A stretch of DNA of 64,000 bases from Streptomyces sp. CA-210063. GTDB lineage: Bacteria; Actinomycetota; Actinomycetes; Streptomycetales; Streptomycetaceae. Numbering within the stretch: the first letter of the stretch is position 1; every line of letters begins with the position of its first letter. Under the pieces are notes generated by a model, which worked only from the letters and a program-made list of their open reading frames with translations, ran no database searches and was not told the DNA's origin. Below are positions 54,109 to 62,990 of this stretch, one piece after another. The position numbers and the translations under genes were made by a program. The DNA lies in the NCBI RefSeq assembly GCF_024612015.1, contig NZ_CP102512.1, forward strand, positions 3,410,001-3,474,000, in the 5' to 3' direction.

Positions 54109-54693
54109 TCAGTCGAGGGCGACCGACTTGCGGACCGGGTCCCGGAGGTCCGTCCCATGGGTGAGCCAGCGCTCCTGGAGGGCCTGGGCGCCGTGCACCC
54201 GCTTCCAGGCGGCCTCGTTCGCGGTCATCGGGAGAAGTGGCAGGAAACGTACGGGATCGGCGGGCGCGTCGAGTTCGAGGTCCTCGACCAGGCCGCCCGA
54301 CTCGGCGACGAGGACGGAGGTGAAGGGGGCGCCGCGCCACAGCGGACCGCCCACGTCGAGGGAGGCGCCGGGGGCCACGATCACCCCCTCGACCTGCGGG
54401 GACGCGGCGAGCACGGCGAGCGGGCGGAGCACCTTGTCGGTGTCGGCGATGCCGTGCCGTACGGACAGGACGAGCTCGGCGCGGGGACCCTTGACGGGGT
54501 CGGCGAGCACCGCGGTGGGGTCGGCCATCGGCTGGGCGGACATGCCGAGCGTGACGTAGCGGACGACGTCGCCGTCGGTGAAACGGAGCACCTCGATGCG
54601 GTCCGTGCCGAGAAAGGTGACCGCGGCGCGCGCGTCCGGTTCGCCCAGCGCGGTGCGCAAACGGGCCTCCACCAACGGAAGAACATCAGCCAT
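54109..54693 (-). CDS. Suppressor-of-fused (SUFU) domain protein
   Basis: A 194-aa protein matching the bacterial SUFU domain: VLRFTDGDVVRYVTLGMS near 38, VKGPRAELVLSVRHG near 65, LPLLPMTANEAAWKRVHG near 145. Bacterial SUFU proteins often act as immunity proteins of toxin systems, but no toxin gene is next to it. ATG at 54693. It is divergent from corA across a 589-bp region. Confidence 0.85.
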   Translation of the reverse strand: MADVLPLVEARLRTALGEPDARAAVTFLGTDRIEVLRFTDGDVVRYVTLGMSAQPMADPTAVLADPVKGPRAELVLSVRHGIADTDKVLRPLAVLAASPQVEGVIVAPGASLDVGGPLWRGAPFTSVLVAESGGLVEDLELDAPADPVRFLPLLPMTANEAAWKRVHGAQALQERWLTHGTDLRDPVRKSVALD

Positions 54694-55282
54694 GAGCCGA
54701 GCATAGAACTCGTCAGGAACCGGCAAACGGGCGCCTTGACACTTCAGCCGACTGTTAGTCTTGGGCGCCGGTCGAGACAGCACATGGGCAGCGCGCAGAA
54801 GCGTCGCTCTCAAGCCTTCGCGTCTCGCACCGAAAAGACTGACTCCCCTACGGGGAACCCCGGATGGGGTATGGAACGTCCCTTACGAGGGACCGGCCGG
54901 AGGAGGTGGGGCTGCGATGGACCGAAGTCGACCGTGCAGTACCACCCGCTCTTCCGACCACTGAGTTCCGTAGCTCTTGCTGTAGCTGTTAGCTCTCGCT
55001 TCCGCTGGCTGCCACCCTCACTCGCGTCGTGCCGCTCGCCGGTCGTCGCGCATCGGAAGAGCACTTCTTTCCCGTCTTGATCCGATTGATCCGAATCGCC
55101 GATCAGAAGTCGCTGATCTCTCACCGGTCAGCCGTCGCCTGATCTGAATCAAGCGAAGCTGTCACCGCGACGGTGCGGTGCTCCCCGCTTTGTGGACGTG
55201 CCAAACATCCGCAGTCAAAACGTCCCCATTCCGGGTAGTTCCAACCGTCGTCGGCGGCCTTTCGTTGCGAAGGAGCCTGCTC
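54694..55282 (+). promoter_or_regulatory. 589-bp region and candidate structured leader of corA
   Basis: Near the left end is TTGACA (54736-54741), a possible -35 element for corA-direction transcription. Three perfect hairpins then follow in a row: CCCC-TAC-GGGG (54845-54855), CCCC-GGAT-GGGG (54858-54869) and GTCCCT-TACG-AGGGAC (54878-54893), the last with a UNCG-type loop. A leader of up to about 500 nt would precede corA. A Mg2+-sensing role is inference; the sequence does not match an M-box as I know it. No gene is evident. Confidence 0.5.
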
Positions 55283-56407
55283 ATGTCGATGATCCACAAC
55301 CTGCGTGCCGCAGTTCGTCCGGCCCGTCCCTCGCGTCTGTCGCTGCGCAAGGACGGCGGCGTGTACGACGCCACGCGTCCGGCGGAGGCGGCGACGGCCG
55401 TCGTGGACTGCGCCGTCTACCGCGACGGAGCGCGCGTCGCGTTCGAGCGGAACCTGACGCCGCATGAGGCGATCCGTCAGGTGCGCCGCGACGGCGGCTT
55501 CGTCTGGATCGGCCTGCACGAGCCGTCGGAGGCCGAATTCGCCGGTATCGCCGCTGAGTTCGGGCTGCACCCGCTGGCCGTGGAGGACGCGGTGCACGCG
55601 CACCAGCGACCGAAGCTGGAGCGCTACGACGACACCCTCTTCACGGTCTTCAAGACCATCCACTACGTCGAGCACGACGAACTCACCGCCACCAGCGAGG
55701 TGGTGGAGTCCGGCGAGGTCATGTGCTTCACCGGGCGGGACTTCTTCATCACCGTCCGGCACGGCGGGCAGGGTTCGCTGCGGGCGCTGCGTCACCGGCT
55801 GCAGGACGACCCGGAGTTGCTCGCCAAGGGCCCCTCGGCCGTGCTGCACGCCATCGCCGACCACGTCGTCGACGGATACGTGGCGGTCGCGGACGCCGTG
55901 CAGGACGACATCGACGAGGTGGAGACGGAGGTGTTCTCTCCCGGGCGCAAGGGCACGCCCCGGGGTACCGACGCGGGCCGGATCTACCAACTCAAGCGCG
56001 AGGTCATGGAGTTCAAGCGTGCGGTGCTGCCGCTGGTGCGGCCCATGCAGCTGCTGAGCGAGCGGCCGATGCGGCTGATCGACCCGGACATCCAGAAGTA
56101 CTTCCGTGACGTGGCCGACCACCTCGCCCGGGTGCAGGAGCAGGTCGTCGGCTTCGACGAACTCCTCAACTCGATCCTCCAGGCGAACCTGGCGCAGGCC
56201 TCCGTCGCCCAGAACGAGGACATGCGCAAGATCACGTCCTGGGCGGCCATCATCGCCGTACCGACGATGGTGTGTGGCGTCTACGGCATGAACTTCGACT
56301 ACATGCCGGAGACGCACTGGAAGTACGGCTACCCGGTCGTCCTCGGCGTCACGGTCGCGCTGTGTCTGGGCATCCACCGGACGCTCAAGCGCAACGGGTG
56401 GCTGTAG
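55283..56407 (+). CDS. corA: CorA-family magnesium/cobalt transporter
   Basis: A 374-aa CorA channel. A large cytoplasmic N-terminal domain is followed by a long helix and two C-terminal membrane helices. The pore signature YGMNFDYMPE is near 333-342. Family members form pentamers and import Mg2+ or Co2+. ATG at 55283 has AAGGAG about 8 nt upstream. The 5' region is long and structured. Confidence 0.94.
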   Translation: MSMIHNLRAAVRPARPSRLSLRKDGGVYDATRPAEAATAVVDCAVYRDGARVAFERNLTPHEAIRQVRRDGGFVWIGLHEPSEAEFAGIAAEFGLHPLAVEDAVHAHQRPKLERYDDTLFTVFKTIHYVEHDELTATSEVVESGEVMCFTGRDFFITVRHGGQGSLRALRHRLQDDPELLAKGPSAVLHAIADHVVDGYVAVADAVQDDIDEVETEVFSPGRKGTPRGTDAGRIYQLKREVMEFKRAVLPLVRPMQLLSERPMRLIDPDIQKYFRDVADHLARVQEQVVGFDELLNSILQANLAQASVAQNEDMRKITSWAAIIAVPTMVCGVYGMNFDYMPETHWKYGYPVVLGVTVALCLGIHRTLKRNGWL

Positions 56408-56413
56408 CTCGGC

Positions 56414-56463
56414 GGGGCCGGTGATCGGGGGGCCTGGTAACCAGGGGGGCCGGTGATCGGGGG
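56414..56463 (+). repeat. 18-bp direct repeat around a palindrome
   Basis: GGGGCCGGTGATCGGGGG occurs at 56414-56431 and 56446-56463, flanking the palindrome CCTGGTAACCAGG (56433-56445). It lies just past the corA stop codon. Confidence 0.7.
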
Positions 56464-56493
56464 CCTTCGAGGGGGCCCGGTTAGGCTGCCTCC

Positions 56494-57057
56494 ATGACCG
56501 CCGACTCGCTGTCCGCCGACGCGCTGCTCGATCAGGCCCTCGTGGAAGAGGCCACCAAGAAGTCCGGGCTCATCTGGGTGCGGAGTGAAGGGGCGACGTC
56601 GACGCTCCAGGGACGAGGGCAGGTCGTGCCCTCGCGCGCGTTGTGGCACGTCTGGCACGAGGGCGCGGTGTGTGTGGTCGGTGACGGGCCGGGCGAGCAG
56701 CCGTTGCCGGGGCTGGCCGACGGGGGCTCGGCGGTCGTCACCGTCCGTAGCAAGGACAAGGGCGGCCGACTGGTCAGCTGGGCCGCGCACGTCGTCGAGC
56801 TGGCCCCGGACTCCCCCGAGTGGGAGGCGGCGGTGGCCGAACTCAAGGGCAAACGCCTCAACGCCCCCGACGGCGAGGCGATGCCGGCCCGCTGGGCCCG
56901 CGAGTGCCGGGTGCTCCGCCTGGAGCCGACGGGTTCCACCCTGCCGCTGCCCGACGACGACCTGGCCGAGGCGCCGGTCGCTTCTCCCGCGACGACCCGA
57001 CAGCCGATCCCGGCGGGCGTGCCCCGGCTCCTCTTCGGGCGCCGCAAGCGGAAGTAG
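56494..57057 (+). CDS. Conserved hypothetical protein, 187 aa
   Basis: A soluble protein with LIWVRSEGATSTLQGRGQ near 26, WHVWHEGAVCVVGDG near 51 and RWARECRVLRLEP near 132. The beta-rich N-terminal pattern may resemble a flavin/pyridoxamine-oxidase split barrel, but I am not sure. The C-terminus is basic (LLFGRRKRK). No known function. Confidence 0.75.
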   Translation: MTADSLSADALLDQALVEEATKKSGLIWVRSEGATSTLQGRGQVVPSRALWHVWHEGAVCVVGDGPGEQPLPGLADGGSAVVTVRSKDKGGRLVSWAAHVVELAPDSPEWEAAVAELKGKRLNAPDGEAMPARWARECRVLRLEPTGSTLPLPDDDLAEAPVASPATTRQPIPAGVPRLLFGRRKRK

Positions 57058-57173
57058 CGAGGACCGGGTTCCTGGCCGTGTGGGCCCAGCCCTGTCCGGC
57101 ACCGCCTGAATCCTCCGTCGTGGCTGATCACCGTCGCCACGGAAAATGGGGAGCCGACGGAGAGGAGCGGCGA

Positions 57174-57229
57174 GCGGAGAACAGGCGGGCCGGCCGAGAG
57201 GGTGGCCGGCGGAGAACAGGCGGGCCGGC
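57174..57229 (+). repeat. 21-bp direct repeat in a 265-bp gap
   Basis: 57174-57194 and 57209-57229 share 21 identical bases beginning GCGGAGAACAGG and ending GGGCCGGC. It lies between two convergent genes (56494 plus, 57323 minus); no gene is seen. Confidence 0.7.
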
Positions 57230-57322
57230 GGCCAAGAGCGCGGTGGTGGGAGCGGGTGACCGGGCTGCGTGAGCGGTGAGGCGGCGGAAAAGGTGAGCCG
57301 GCGGTGAAACGTCGGCCGTGCG

Positions 57323-58081
57323 TTACGACGTCGGTAGTTGCTTGCCGTAGTCCACGACCGACTTCTCGTCCGGCTCCTCCAGGGTGAAGTTCTTGCCCCA
57401 GTCGGTGAGGAGGATGGTGCCGGCGTCGCCGGCGCGGACCAGGCGGAGGGGGTAGGGGGTGCCTTCGAGGGAGACGTCGAGCGTGCCGCCGGAGCCCTTG
57501 TCGCCGGTGATGCGGATGGTGCGGGTGCCGGACTGCTCGTGGTGGCCGTCGGTGGACAGCGTGCCGTGCAGGGTGAGGAGGCTGTTGAGGAGGACGTCCT
57601 TGTCGGTGAAGCCGCTGAAGCGCTTGTAGGCGGGGTCTCCGGTCGGCACCTTCACATACATGCCGTCCAGCTTGTCCGCCGCGGCCGTCTCCGACTCCTC
57701 GTGGTCCTCGCCGTCCTTCCCGGAGTCCTGGTGGTCCCAGAAGTCCTTGTCGGCCTTCAGAAAGAGGTGCTCGCCGACCTTCAGCAGCCGGAAGGTGGAC
57801 CCCTCGGACGTCACCGAACCCGTGCCGCCGTCCTCCTTCAGGCGCATGTCCAGCTTGTAGGTCTTGCCGTTGCTCACCACGGCCCCGGACAGCCGGACCG
57901 TGTCCGCCGCCGTGGCGGCCGCCTTGGTCCTGCTCTGGATCTTCGCCGGCTCCAGCTTGCCGACCCCGTTCGTGCCCTCGTTGGGGTCCTCGCTGCACCC
58001 TGTGAGCCCCGGCCCGCACGCCACGAGGGTGCAGACGGCGCTCACCAGTGCGGCCCTTCGGGTACGGGGAATCACAGACAC
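57323..58081 (-). CDS. Lipoprotein, LppX/LprG-like
   Basis: A 252-aa exported lipoprotein. The lipobox LTGC follows a hydrophobic segment (AALVSAVCTLVACGPGLTGC), with lipid Cys near 28. The mature part has the pattern of the LppX/LprAFG fold: VRLSGAVVSNGKTYKLDMRL, LLKVGEHLFLKADKDFW, then beta strands ending LLTDWGKNFTLEEPDE. Mycobacterial members carry lipids to the outer envelope. An Asp/Glu/His insert (GKDGEDHEESETAAAD) is unusual. GTG at 58081 is chosen over longer readings. Confidence 0.8.
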   Translation of the reverse strand: MSVIPRTRRAALVSAVCTLVACGPGLTGCSEDPNEGTNGVGKLEPAKIQSRTKAAATAADTVRLSGAVVSNGKTYKLDMRLKEDGGTGSVTSEGSTFRLLKVGEHLFLKADKDFWDHQDSGKDGEDHEESETAAADKLDGMYVKVPTGDPAYKRFSGFTDKDVLLNSLLTLHGTLSTDGHHEQSGTRTIRITGDKGSGGTLDVSLEGTPYPLRLVRAGDAGTILLTDWGKNFTLEEPDEKSVVDYGKQLPTS

Positions 58082-58257
58082 AGGCGATGCACCTCTTCGT
58101 GGGGAGTCCAGGCGTACCGCAGAGTACCGGGGCTCCCGGCACACCACGGAGCCAGTCCGTACGCACCGCTCACCAGGGCATATCCGATCGGGACGGGCTA
58201 GCCTGAAGCCCTCCACGGCGGACAATCCCCCTGCGACAGGAAGGAAAGGGGCGGCTC

Positions 58258-59559
58258 ATGGCGGCGTCGGCGCCCCGGATCTTCGTCTCCCATCTCTCCG
58301 GCGTCGCCGTCTTCGACCCGAACGGCGACCAGGTGGGCCGGGTCCGCGATCTCGTCGTCATCCTGCGGGTGGGCCGGAAGCCGCCGCGGCTGCTCGGGCT
58401 GGTCGTCGAACTGTCCACGCGCCGCCGGATCTTCCTGCCCATGACCCGGATCACCGGCGTGGAGTCGGGCCAGGTCATCACCACCGGCGTCGTGAACGTG
58501 CGCCGCTTCGAACAGCGGCCCACCGAGCGGCTCGTCATCGGGGAACTGCTCGACCGCCGGGTGCAGCTGGTGGAGACGGGCGAGGAGGTGACCGTCCGCG
58601 ACATCTCGGTGCAGCAGCTGCCGGCCCGCCGGGACTGGGAGATCGACCGGGTGTTCGTCCGCAAGGGCAAGGGCGGGGCGTTCCGGCGGCACAAGGGCGA
58701 GACGCTGACCGTGGAGTGGTCGGCGGTCACCGGGTTCTCGCTGGAGGAGCAGGGGCAGGGCGCCGAGAGCCTCCTCGCCACCTTCGAACAGCTCCGCCCG
58801 GCCGACCTCGCCAACGTGCTGCACCACCTCTCTCCCAAGCGCCGGGCCGAGGTCGCCAACGCACTCGACGACGATCGTCTCGCCGATGTCCTGGAGGAGC
58901 TGCCCGAGGACGACCAGATCGAGATCCTCGGCAAGCTGAAGGAGGAGCGGGCCGCCGATGTCCTGGAGGCCATGGACCCGGACGACGCGGCCGACCTGCT
59001 CGCCGAGCTGCCGGAGGAGGAACAGGAGCGGCTGCTGACGCTGATGCAGCCGGAGGAGGCGGCGGACGTACGGCGGCTCCTGGCGTACGAGGAGAAGACC
59101 GCCGGCGGCCTGATGACCACCGAGCCGATCGTGCTGCGCCCGGACGCGACCGTCGCCGACGCCCTCGCCCGGGTCCGCAACCCCGATCTGTCCCCCGCGC
59201 TCGCCGCCCAGGTGTACGTGTGCCGGCCGCCGGACGAGACGCCGACCGGCAAGTACCTCGGCACGGTCCACTTCCAGCGGCTGCTGCGGGACCCCCCGTA
59301 CACGTTGGTCAGCGCGATCCTCGACGACGATCTCCAGCCGCTGGACCCGAAGGCCGCGCTGCGGGCCGTCGCCGGGTTCTTCGCGACGTACGACATGGTC
59401 GCGGCGCCCGTGGTCGACGAGAGCGGCTCGCTGCTGGGCGCGGTGACCGTGGACGACGTACTGGACCACATGCTGCCCGAGGACTGGCGGGAGACGGAGT
59501 TCCATCTGTACGAGGACAACGGCGACGCCGACGACGAGAGGGCCGGCGATGGTTCCTGA
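58258..59559 (+). CDS. PRC-barrel/MgtE N-terminal/CBS protein without a channel domain
   Basis: A 433-aa cytosolic protein. An N-terminal PRC-barrel-like region (FVSHLSGVAVFDPNGDQVGR, 10-30) and a second one follow; then the MgtE N domain, a helical solenoid with repeated acidic turns (LHHLSPKRRAEVANALDDD, LEELPEDDQIEILGKLKEE, about 180-285); then a CBS pair (about 300-410). In MgtE these parts sense Mg2+ and gate the pore. Here no membrane helices follow. ATG at 58258 has GGAAAGG. It overlaps the DUF1003 gene by 11 nt. Confidence 0.9.
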   Translation: MAASAPRIFVSHLSGVAVFDPNGDQVGRVRDLVVILRVGRKPPRLLGLVVELSTRRRIFLPMTRITGVESGQVITTGVVNVRRFEQRPTERLVIGELLDRRVQLVETGEEVTVRDISVQQLPARRDWEIDRVFVRKGKGGAFRRHKGETLTVEWSAVTGFSLEEQGQGAESLLATFEQLRPADLANVLHHLSPKRRAEVANALDDDRLADVLEELPEDDQIEILGKLKEERAADVLEAMDPDDAADLLAELPEEEQERLLTLMQPEEAADVRRLLAYEEKTAGGLMTTEPIVLRPDATVADALARVRNPDLSPALAAQVYVCRPPDETPTGKYLGTVHFQRLLRDPPYTLVSAILDDDLQPLDPKAALRAVAGFFATYDMVAAPVVDESGSLLGAVTVDDVLDHMLPEDWRETEFHLYEDNGDADDERAGDGS

Positions 59560-60226
59560 GCGCGAGGGGCGTGACGGGAGGAAAGGGGGGCGCGAGCGGG
59601 CGCACTCCGACGCAGTCGTACGCGAGCGCACGCCGTTGCCCTCCGGGGCGCCCATGCGGGAGCGCACGCCCTCAGGCGCCACCGCGCGCCCGCGTACGCG
59701 TCTCGATCAGCCGCTGCCGCGCCGGACCCGGTTCCTGCCCGAGTGGGACCCGGAGGCCTTCGGACGGCTCTCGGAGCGGGTCGCGCGGTTCATCGGCACC
59801 GGACGGTTCCTCGTCTGGATGACCGTCGTCGTCATCGTGTGGGTGGTGTGGAACGTGTTCGCCCCGCGCGACCTGCGTTTCGACAACTACCCCTTCATCT
59901 TCCTGACCCTGATGCTCTCCCTCCAGGCCTCGTACGCCGCCCCGCTGATCCTCCTCGCGCAGAACCGCCAGGACGACCGCGCCCGGGTCGACCTGGAACA
60001 GGACCGCAAGCAGAACGAGCGCTCGATCGCCGACACCGAGTATCTGACCAGGGAGATCGCCGCGCTGCGGATCGGCCTCGGCGAGGTGGCCACCCGCGAC
60101 TGGCTGCGCTCCGAGCTCCAGGACCTGGTCAGGGAACTGAACGAGCACGGCGGCGACGGCCATCGCGAGACGCGGACCGTATTCCCGCCGGAACATCCGC
60201 GCGGACGTGACATGGGCGACCGCTGA
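59549..60226 (+). CDS. DUF1003 membrane protein
   Basis: A 225-aa protein with a basic N-terminus (1-55), two membrane helices (VWMTVVVIVWVVWNVF near 90; FIFLTLMLSLQASYAAPLIL near 115) and a C-terminal coiled tail with DRARVDLEQDRKQNERSIAD. This matches DUF1003. It overlaps the MgtE_N/CBS gene (ATG inside the last codons), so the two are translated together and may form a complex. Confidence 0.9.
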   Translation: MVPEREGRDGRKGGRERAHSDAVVRERTPLPSGAPMRERTPSGATARPRTRLDQPLPRRTRFLPEWDPEAFGRLSERVARFIGTGRFLVWMTVVVIVWVVWNVFAPRDLRFDNYPFIFLTLMLSLQASYAAPLILLAQNRQDDRARVDLEQDRKQNERSIADTEYLTREIAALRIGLGEVATRDWLRSELQDLVRELNEHGGDGHRETRTVFPPEHPRGRDMGDR

Positions 60227-60269
60227 CGGGGCTCCCGGGGGCCCCGCGAGTCGCCGTACCATCGTCCTT

Positions 60270-61403
60270 ATGGCTACGGAAGACGCGGTGCGTGAAGCAC
60301 TGTCGACGGTGAACGACCCCGAGATCAACCGACCCATCACCGAGCTCGGGATGGTCAAGTCGGTGGACATCGGTGCGGACGGAACGGTCGCGGTCGCCGT
60401 GTACCTGACGGTCTCCGGCTGCCCCATGCGCGACACGATCACCCAGCGGGTGACCGACGCGGTCTCGCGGGTCGAGGGCGTCACCCGCGTCGACGTCGAG
60501 CTCGACGTCATGAGCGACGAGCAGCGCAAGGAGCTGGCGACCGCGCTGCGCGGCGGCCAGGCCGAGCGCGAGGTCCCGTTCGCGAAGCCGGGTTCGCTCA
60601 CGCGCGTGTACGCCGTGGCCTCCGGCAAGGGCGGCGTCGGCAAGTCCTCGGTGACGGTGAACCTGGCGGCGGCCATGGCGGCCGACGGCCTCAAGGTCGG
60701 TGTCGTCGACGCCGACATCTACGGCCACTCCGTGCCCCGCATGCTGGGTGCCGAGGGCCTTCCCACCCAGGTCGAGAACATGATCATGCCGCCGTCCGCG
60801 CACGGTGTGAAGGTCATCTCGATCGGCATGTTCACCCCCGGCAACACCCCCGTCGTCTGGCGCGGCCCGATGCTCCACCGCGCCCTCCAGCAGTTCCTCT
60901 CGGACGTCTACTGGGGCGACCTGGACGTCCTGCTCCTCGACCTCCCGCCGGGCACGGGCGACATCGCCATCTCGGTGGCCCAGCTGGTCCCGAACGCCGA
61001 GATCCTCGTCGTCACGACCCCGCAGCAGGCGGCGGCCGAGGTCGCCGAGCGCGCCGGCTCCATCGCCGTGCAGACCCACCAGAAGATCGTCGGCGTCGTC
61101 GAGAACATGTCGGGCCTCCCGTGCCCGCACTGCGACGAGATGGTCGACGTCTTCGGCACGGGCGGCGGCCAGTCCGTCGCCGACGGCCTCACCCGCACCA
61201 CCGGCGCCACCGTCCCGGTCCTCGGCAACATCCCCATCGACGTCCGGCTCCGCGAGGGCGGCGACGAGGGCCGCCCCGTCGTCCTCTCCGACCCCGACTC
61301 CCCCGCCGGCGCGGCCCTGCGAGCCATCGCGGGCAAGCTGGGCGGCCGTCAGAGGGGCCTGTCGGGCATGAGCCTGGGAATCACCCCGAGGAACAAGTTC
61401 TAG
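60270..61403 (+). CDS. mrp: Mrp/ApbC P-loop iron-sulfur carrier
   Basis: A 377-aa protein: N-terminal MIP18/DUF59 domain (1-95) with SGCPMRD, then a P-loop ATPase with AVASGKGGVGKSSVTVNLAA near 118 and VVDADIYGHSVPRMLG near 148. The Fe-S carrier cysteines LPCPHC are near 288. Mrp/ApbC proteins carry [4Fe-4S] clusters to target enzymes. ATG at 60270 has no strong ribosome site; the conserved region begins immediately after it. Confidence 0.93.
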   Translation: MATEDAVREALSTVNDPEINRPITELGMVKSVDIGADGTVAVAVYLTVSGCPMRDTITQRVTDAVSRVEGVTRVDVELDVMSDEQRKELATALRGGQAEREVPFAKPGSLTRVYAVASGKGGVGKSSVTVNLAAAMAADGLKVGVVDADIYGHSVPRMLGAEGLPTQVENMIMPPSAHGVKVISIGMFTPGNTPVVWRGPMLHRALQQFLSDVYWGDLDVLLLDLPPGTGDIAISVAQLVPNAEILVVTTPQQAAAEVAERAGSIAVQTHQKIVGVVENMSGLPCPHCDEMVDVFGTGGGQSVADGLTRTTGATVPVLGNIPIDVRLREGGDEGRPVVLSDPDSPAGAALRAIAGKLGGRQRGLSGMSLGITPRNKF

Positions 61404-61436
61404 GGGCACCTACGAAGCCAGGGGCGCGCTCTTGAA

Positions 61437-61463
61437 GGGCGCGGGGAACTGCGCGACAAGCCC
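61437..61463 (+). repeat. Interspersed intergenic repeat, copy 4
   Basis: Core GCGGGGAACTGCGCGA with variant flank ACAAGCCC. It lies in the 164-bp gap after mrp. Confidence 0.8.
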
Positions 61464-61567
61464 ACAACGAACCCGCAGCCCTGAACGAACCCTGAACCCC
61501 TAAGGCGATGAAGGGCACCGCAGCACAACGATGCGGTGCCCTTCGGGCCATGCGTACGCCGCTCGGG

Positions 61568-62308
61568 CTAGGCGTACGCCGCGATGTCCTTGATCACGGC
61601 GAAGCCCAACCCGTACGCGCTCATCCCTCTCCCGTACGCCCCCACGTGCACCCCCTCCGAGGTCGACCCCGCGAGTACCCACCCGAACTCGGACTCGCGG
61701 TAGTGGAACGGCGTGGGCACCCCGTCCACGGGCAAGGACAACGTCGACCAGTCCGACCCGGCCAGGTCGTCCGCGAGAACCCACGCCGTCTCGGTCTGCT
61801 GGTCCAGCCAGTCGTCCCGCAGGGAGTGGTCCAACTGCCCCGGCCAGGTGAAGGACAGCAGCCCCACGCCCGCCAGCCAGGCCGCCGAGGAGACCGACGT
61901 GGCCTCCAGCACACCCGTGCCGTCCGCGCTGCGCCGTACGTCGTTCGCGGCGACGGTCACCACGACCGCGAACCGCTCCTTGACCTCGTCGTCCGCCCCG
62001 GCGGTGAACTCGTTGCGCACCGAGGGCTCGTCACCGTGACCGATCGAACCGTGCTCGACCGCACCTTCCGCCGACGTACCCACCTGCATCAGCCAACGCT
62101 GTCCCGTGAAGGCCTCGTCGAGGCCGTACCACGGGAAGGGCGCCAGCAGGTAGCCGTCGACCGTGCGTCGGGCGGAGGGGACCTGTTGTCCACCCTCCGC
62201 GGCCGACGCCTGCGCGCCTACCCGACTCGTCGTCTCCATGTGCCCGGACGCCTCCTCGCTCTCGGCGGACCGGAGCGGCCCGCCCCCCACTCGGGCGTCG
62301 TCGCTCAC
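61568..62308 (-). CDS. Conserved hypothetical protein, 246 aa
   Basis: A soluble protein rich in Trp and Asp with FPWYGLDEAFTGQRWLMQVG near 58, VTVAANDVRRSADG near 120 and FHYRESEFGWVLAG near 200. No signal peptide or membrane helix is clear. Similar proteins occur in streptomycetes, as far as I recall, without an assigned role. GTG at 62308 is tentative; ATG at 62239 with GAGGAGG 11 nt upstream is also possible. Confidence 0.75.
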   Translation of the reverse strand: MSDDARVGGGPLRSAESEEASGHMETTSRVGAQASAAEGGQQVPSARRTVDGYLLAPFPWYGLDEAFTGQRWLMQVGTSAEGAVEHGSIGHGDEPSVRNEFTAGADDEVKERFAVVVTVAANDVRRSADGTGVLEATSVSSAAWLAGVGLLSFTWPGQLDHSLRDDWLDQQTETAWVLADDLAGSDWSTLSLPVDGVPTPFHYRESEFGWVLAGSTSEGVHVGAYGRGMSAYGLGFAVIKDIAAYA

Positions 62309-62540
62309 TGTCCTTACGGTCCGCACAACAACTGGGCAGCATAGCCACAGCTCTCCGAGCAGCAGGGAAAGCGCCCGGCGCGTAGGACGGCGTACGGGCG
62401 GGTTCGGGCCGTACGAGGGTGCGTGACGGTATGAAACGCATCACGTACGGGGGCGCGGCGGCACACGGGCGTACGGCACGGAAGCGCAGGTCGGAGGTGG
62501 TGCGGACGGCGACCGGGCGTACGGCAGCCGGGCGTACGAC

Positions 62541-62990
62541 TCAGGTGGCGTCCATGTCGTACGGCGGACGCTCCTCCAGCTCCAGCTTCTTCTTGGTCAT
62601 GTCGATGGTTCCGCCGGAGGAACCACCGGACTCGGCGCCGGCGGTGGAAGAGGACGACGACGAGGACTCGGAGCCGTGGACCGCGTCCGTGAGCTCGGCC
62701 ATCTCCTTCTTCAGGTCGAAGCCGCTGCGGATCTCCTTCAGCCCCAGCTCTTCGTTGTCCAGCTGCTTGCGGATGAACGTCTTGGGGTTGAGGTCCTCGA
62801 AGTCGAAGTCCTTGAACTCCGGGCCCAGTTCGCTGCGGATGTCCGCCTTGGCGCTGTCCGAGAACTCGCGGATCTTGCGGATGGTCCGCGTGATGTCCTG
62901 GATCACCTTCGGGAGCTTGTCCGGACCGAAGACGAGCACGGCGAGGACGACGAGCGTCACCACCTCGAGCGCACCTATGTCATTGAACAC
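62541..62990 (-). CDS. tatB: Twin-arginine translocase subunit TatB
   Basis: A 149-aa protein with one N-terminal membrane helix (ALEVVTLVVLAVLVFGPDKL), the FGPDKLPKVI turn and an amphipathic helix typical of TatB, then a Ser/Gly-rich acidic tail. TatB helps recognise twin-arginine signal peptides in the membrane. GTG at 62990 has AAGGAG about 7 nt upstream. It is downstream of the HtrA-type protease gene on the same strand. Confidence 0.92.
   Translation of the reverse strand: MFNDIGALEVVTLVVLAVLVFGPDKLPKVIQDITRTIRKIREFSDSAKADIRSELGPEFKDFDFEDLNPKTFIRKQLDNEELGLKEIRSGFDLKKEMAELTDAVHGSESSSSSSSTAGAESGGSSGGTIDMTKKKLELEERPPYDMDAT

Noticed and set aside
54785..55080. Possible small protein in the corA leader frame
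   Set aside because: It is only the end of a long chance frame, with no ribosome site, and it covers the three hairpins; a structured RNA explains the region better.
62327..62540. Possible gene in the gap with repeated GGGCGTACGGCA
   Set aside because: No frame with a ribosome site or conserved-looking product; it looks like non-coding short repeats between the 246-aa protein gene and tatB.
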